Assembly (NCBI GenBank): GCA_034509735.1
Contig: JACGWO010000012.1
Coordinates: 1,364,001 to 1,428,000, forward strand
Direction: 5' to 3'
Length of the DNA: 64,000 nucleotides
Source: Sesamum alatum
Taxonomy: Eukaryota > Streptophyta > Magnoliopsida > Lamiales > Pedaliaceae
How positions within the stretch are numbered: the stretch's first letter is position 1; the number at the start of each line of letters is the position of its first letter. Shown here in pieces: positions 61,901 through 64,000 of the stretch. The notes beneath the pieces are model-generated. The model searched no databases. It was not told the origin of the DNA and saw only the letters and a program-made list of their open reading frames with translations. The translations under genes and the position numbers were made by a program.

Positions 61901-64000
61901 TCGAGGGCTTGGTCAACCTTCGTAATCAATCGTACGTTCGGAGACATGCCTAATACTCAATACAATCATAGAAAACACCTTGTGCTTTCAGTCCTTATCA
62001 TTGACTGATAGATGGCTCATTTTTTGCTATAAATATTTTCATATTGACTCTCATAATCAATATTAAAGCCACTCTTCGATTATATGACTAGGACTCCATC
62101 TTATTGACGGATGCACTTTTATCTTTGCCACAGCGATGGCTTGGAGAACCTTCATAATTAATCGTACGCCCGGATACATGTCAAATACTCAACACAATCG
62201 TTGGAAACACCTTGTGCTTTCAGTCCTTATCATTGACTGATAGATAACTCATTTTTGGCTATAAATATATTCGTATTGACTCTAATAATCAATATTAAAG
62301 CCACTTTTAGATTACTTGACGAGCAGTCCATCTTATTCAACATAAAAATGCACTAGGACTACATCTAGAACACTCTTTTGAGCCATGGACTTAACTTTAT
62401 TCCTTTGCACAACGGCAAACTCCTTTAAACAAGTTTAGACACTGATGCACTTTTATCTTTGCCATAACGATGGCTTGGCGAACCTTCATAATCAATCTTA
62501 CATCCGCATACATGCCTAATACTCAACACAATCGTAGGATCCACCTTGTGCTTTCAGCCCTTATCATTGACTGATAGATAACTCCTTTTGGCTATAAATA
62601 TATTTAGATTGACTCTAATTATCAATATTAAACCCACTCTTCGATTATATGACTAGGACTCCATCTTATTCAACATTAAAATGCACTAGTACTACATCTA
62701 AACAACTCGTTTGAGTCATGGACTCAGCTTTGTACCTTTACACAATGACAATCTCTTTGAACAAATTTAGACACTTAATCCTGTTTATCTTTTCCATATC
62801 GAGGGCTTGGTCAACCGCCGTAATCAACCGTATGTCCGGATACATGCCTAATACTCAACACAATCGTAGGAAACACCTTGTGTTTTCAGTCCTTATCATT
62901 GACTTATAGATGACTCATTTCTGGGTATAAATATATTCGTATTGACTCTAATAATCAATATTGAAGCCACTCTTCGATTATATGACAAGGACTCCATCTT
63001 GTTCAACATAAAAATGCACTAGGACTACATCTAGAACAGTCTTTTGAGCCATGGACTCAGCTTTATTCCTTTGCGTAAAGACAAACTCCTTTAAACAAAT
63101 TTAGACACTAATGCACTTTTATGTTTACCATAGCGATGACTTGGAGAACCTTCATAATCAATCGTACATCCACATACATGCCTAATACTCAACACAATCT
63201 TAGGAAACACCTTGTGCTTTTAGTCCTTATCCTTGACTGATAGATAACTCATTTTTGGCTAGAAATATATTCGTATTGACTCTAATAATTAATATTAAAG
63301 TCACTCTTCGGTTATATGACTAGGACTCCATCTTATTCAATATTAAAATGCACTAGTACAACATCTAAAACACTCTTTTGAGCCATAGACTCAGCTTTGT
63401 ACCTTTGCACAAGGACAAACTCCTTTAAACAAATTTAGACACTTAATCCCTTTTATCTTTGGCATATCGAGGGCTTGGTCAACCTTCGTAATCAATCGTA
63501 CGTCCGGATACATGCCTAATACTCAATATAATCATAGAAAATACCTTATGCGTTCAATCCGTATCATTGACTGATAGATGACTCATTTTTGGCTATAAAT
63601 ATATTCGTATTGACTCTAATAATCAATGTTAAAGCCACTCTTCGATTATATGGCTAGGACTCCATCTTATTCAACATAAAAATGCACTAGGACTACATCT
63701 AGAACACTCTTTTGAGGCATGGACTCAGCTTTATTCCTTTGCGCAACGACAAACTCCTTTAAAGAAGTTCAGATACGGATGCACTTTTATCTTTCCCATA
63801 GCGATGGCTTGGAGAACCTTCATAATCAATCGTACATCCGCATACATGCCTAATAATCAACACAATCGTAGGATCCACCTTGTGCTTTCAGCCCTTATCA
63901 TTGACTGATAGATAACCCATTTTTGGCTATAAATATATTCATATTGACTCTAATTATCAATATTAAAGCCACTCTTCGCTTATATGACTAGGATTCCATC
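55968..64000. repeat. Satellite: monomer stretch, partly dimeric
   Basis: No hybrid segments. The first ~1 kb (55968-56990) repeats blocks near 46.4-47.4 and 49.1-50.1 kb. From about 61 kb two unit types tend to alternate: one with TTAATCCC and GAGGGCTTGGTCAACC, the other with GATGCACTTT and GATGGCTTGGAGAACC, giving a ~660-bp dimer period. Internal deletions are visible at about 59139 and 62106. Confidence 0.8.

Larger units (their letters stand above)
35973..64000. repeat. Tandem satellite array, ~333-bp monomer, continues past window
   Basis: Head-to-tail AT-rich repeats fill the rest of the window. Successive copies of GAGCCATGGACTC at 57854, 58188, 58521 and 58855 give 333-334 bp spacing, so roughly 80-85 units are present. 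Conserved anchors in each unit include CGTACGTCCGGATACATGCC, AACACCTTGTGCTTTCAGTC, GGCTATAAATATATTCGTA and GACTAGGACTCCATC. Copies differ by scattered substitutions, small indels and occasional internal deletions. Short open frames recur once per unit but are interrupted and variable, so the array is non-coding. Twice 166 bp suggests a dinucleosome-sized unit (inference). The satellite family is not recognised. Confidence 0.95.

Noticed and set aside
36000..64000. Recurring 60-87-codon open frames in the satellite (for example starting at the ATGGACTCAGC motif)
   Set aside because: They repeat once per monomer, shift or stop with each small indel, and show no codon-level constraint.
36000..64000. 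CRISPR array
   Set aside because: Unit length ~333 bp with no short-repeat/unique-spacer pattern and no cas genes; this is a plant satellite.
36000..64000. CENP-B-box-like motif near TTCGATTATACGACTAGG
   Set aside because: Only TTCG fits; the required A and CGGG positions do not match.

Overview
This window is repeat DNA from a flowering-plant nuclear genome. It holds no host gene, tRNA, rRNA or CRISPR that I can support. The evidence for a plant is Ty1/copia gag-pol genes in the order protease, integrase, reverse transcriptase, RNase H; primer binding sites matching the 3' end of plant initiator tRNA-Met; and a long satellite array. I cannot name the species. Two blocks meet at 35,972/35,973: a nest of copia retrotransposons on the left and a ~333-bp satellite on the right.

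Left block (1-35,972). One copia family (family 1, ~2.0-kb LTRs, ~10.2 kb complete) is present several times. Element E is an LTR cut by the window start (1-1919, minus strand). Element A (about 1921-11,967, minus) has a truncated 3' LTR, a multiply frameshifted pol and a complete 5' LTR. Element B (about 12,675-33,389, plus) is split by element C. Element C (22,145-32,385, minus) is complete, lies in B's 3' LTR, is flanked by the 5-bp duplication TCACA, and has one nonsense codon in an otherwise open 1350-codon polyprotein. Element D is an older, related element (family 2): an LTR fragment at 11,968-12,665, a decayed RNase H remnant at 33,390-33,862 and a 3' LTR at 33,863-35,972. The implied order is D first, then B, then C; A lies in D's left LTR and E abuts A's truncated LTR.

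Each family 1 element has a >2-kb leader between primer binding site and gag. The leader contains a 0.45-0.63-kb, extremely GC-rich tract of small hairpins, bordered by a telobox-like inverted repeat. The LTR promoters carry a TATA box, CT/CA tracts and a dense cluster of TTGAC (W-box) cores.

Right block (35,973-64,000 and beyond). A tandem satellite with a ~333-334-bp monomer makes up the rest, roughly 80-85 units. Between 40.3 and 55.1 kb the array contains ten hybrid units in which a ~100-bp foreign segment replaces part of the monomer, and blocks of this region are duplicated at ~1.2 kb, ~1.5 kb and ~9.0 kb. From about 61 kb two monomer types tend to alternate. The satellite begins, next to D's LTR, in the middle of the ~100-bp segment, so the whole retrotransposon nest appears to have landed inside the array. 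I predict that satellite resumes left of this window.

No new protein system is present. The points most worth following are the covarying hairpin array in the leader, the chimeric LTR with antisense gag-pol filler in element B, the W-box promoter shared by two LTR families, and the higher-order structure of the satellite. All comparisons were made by eye.
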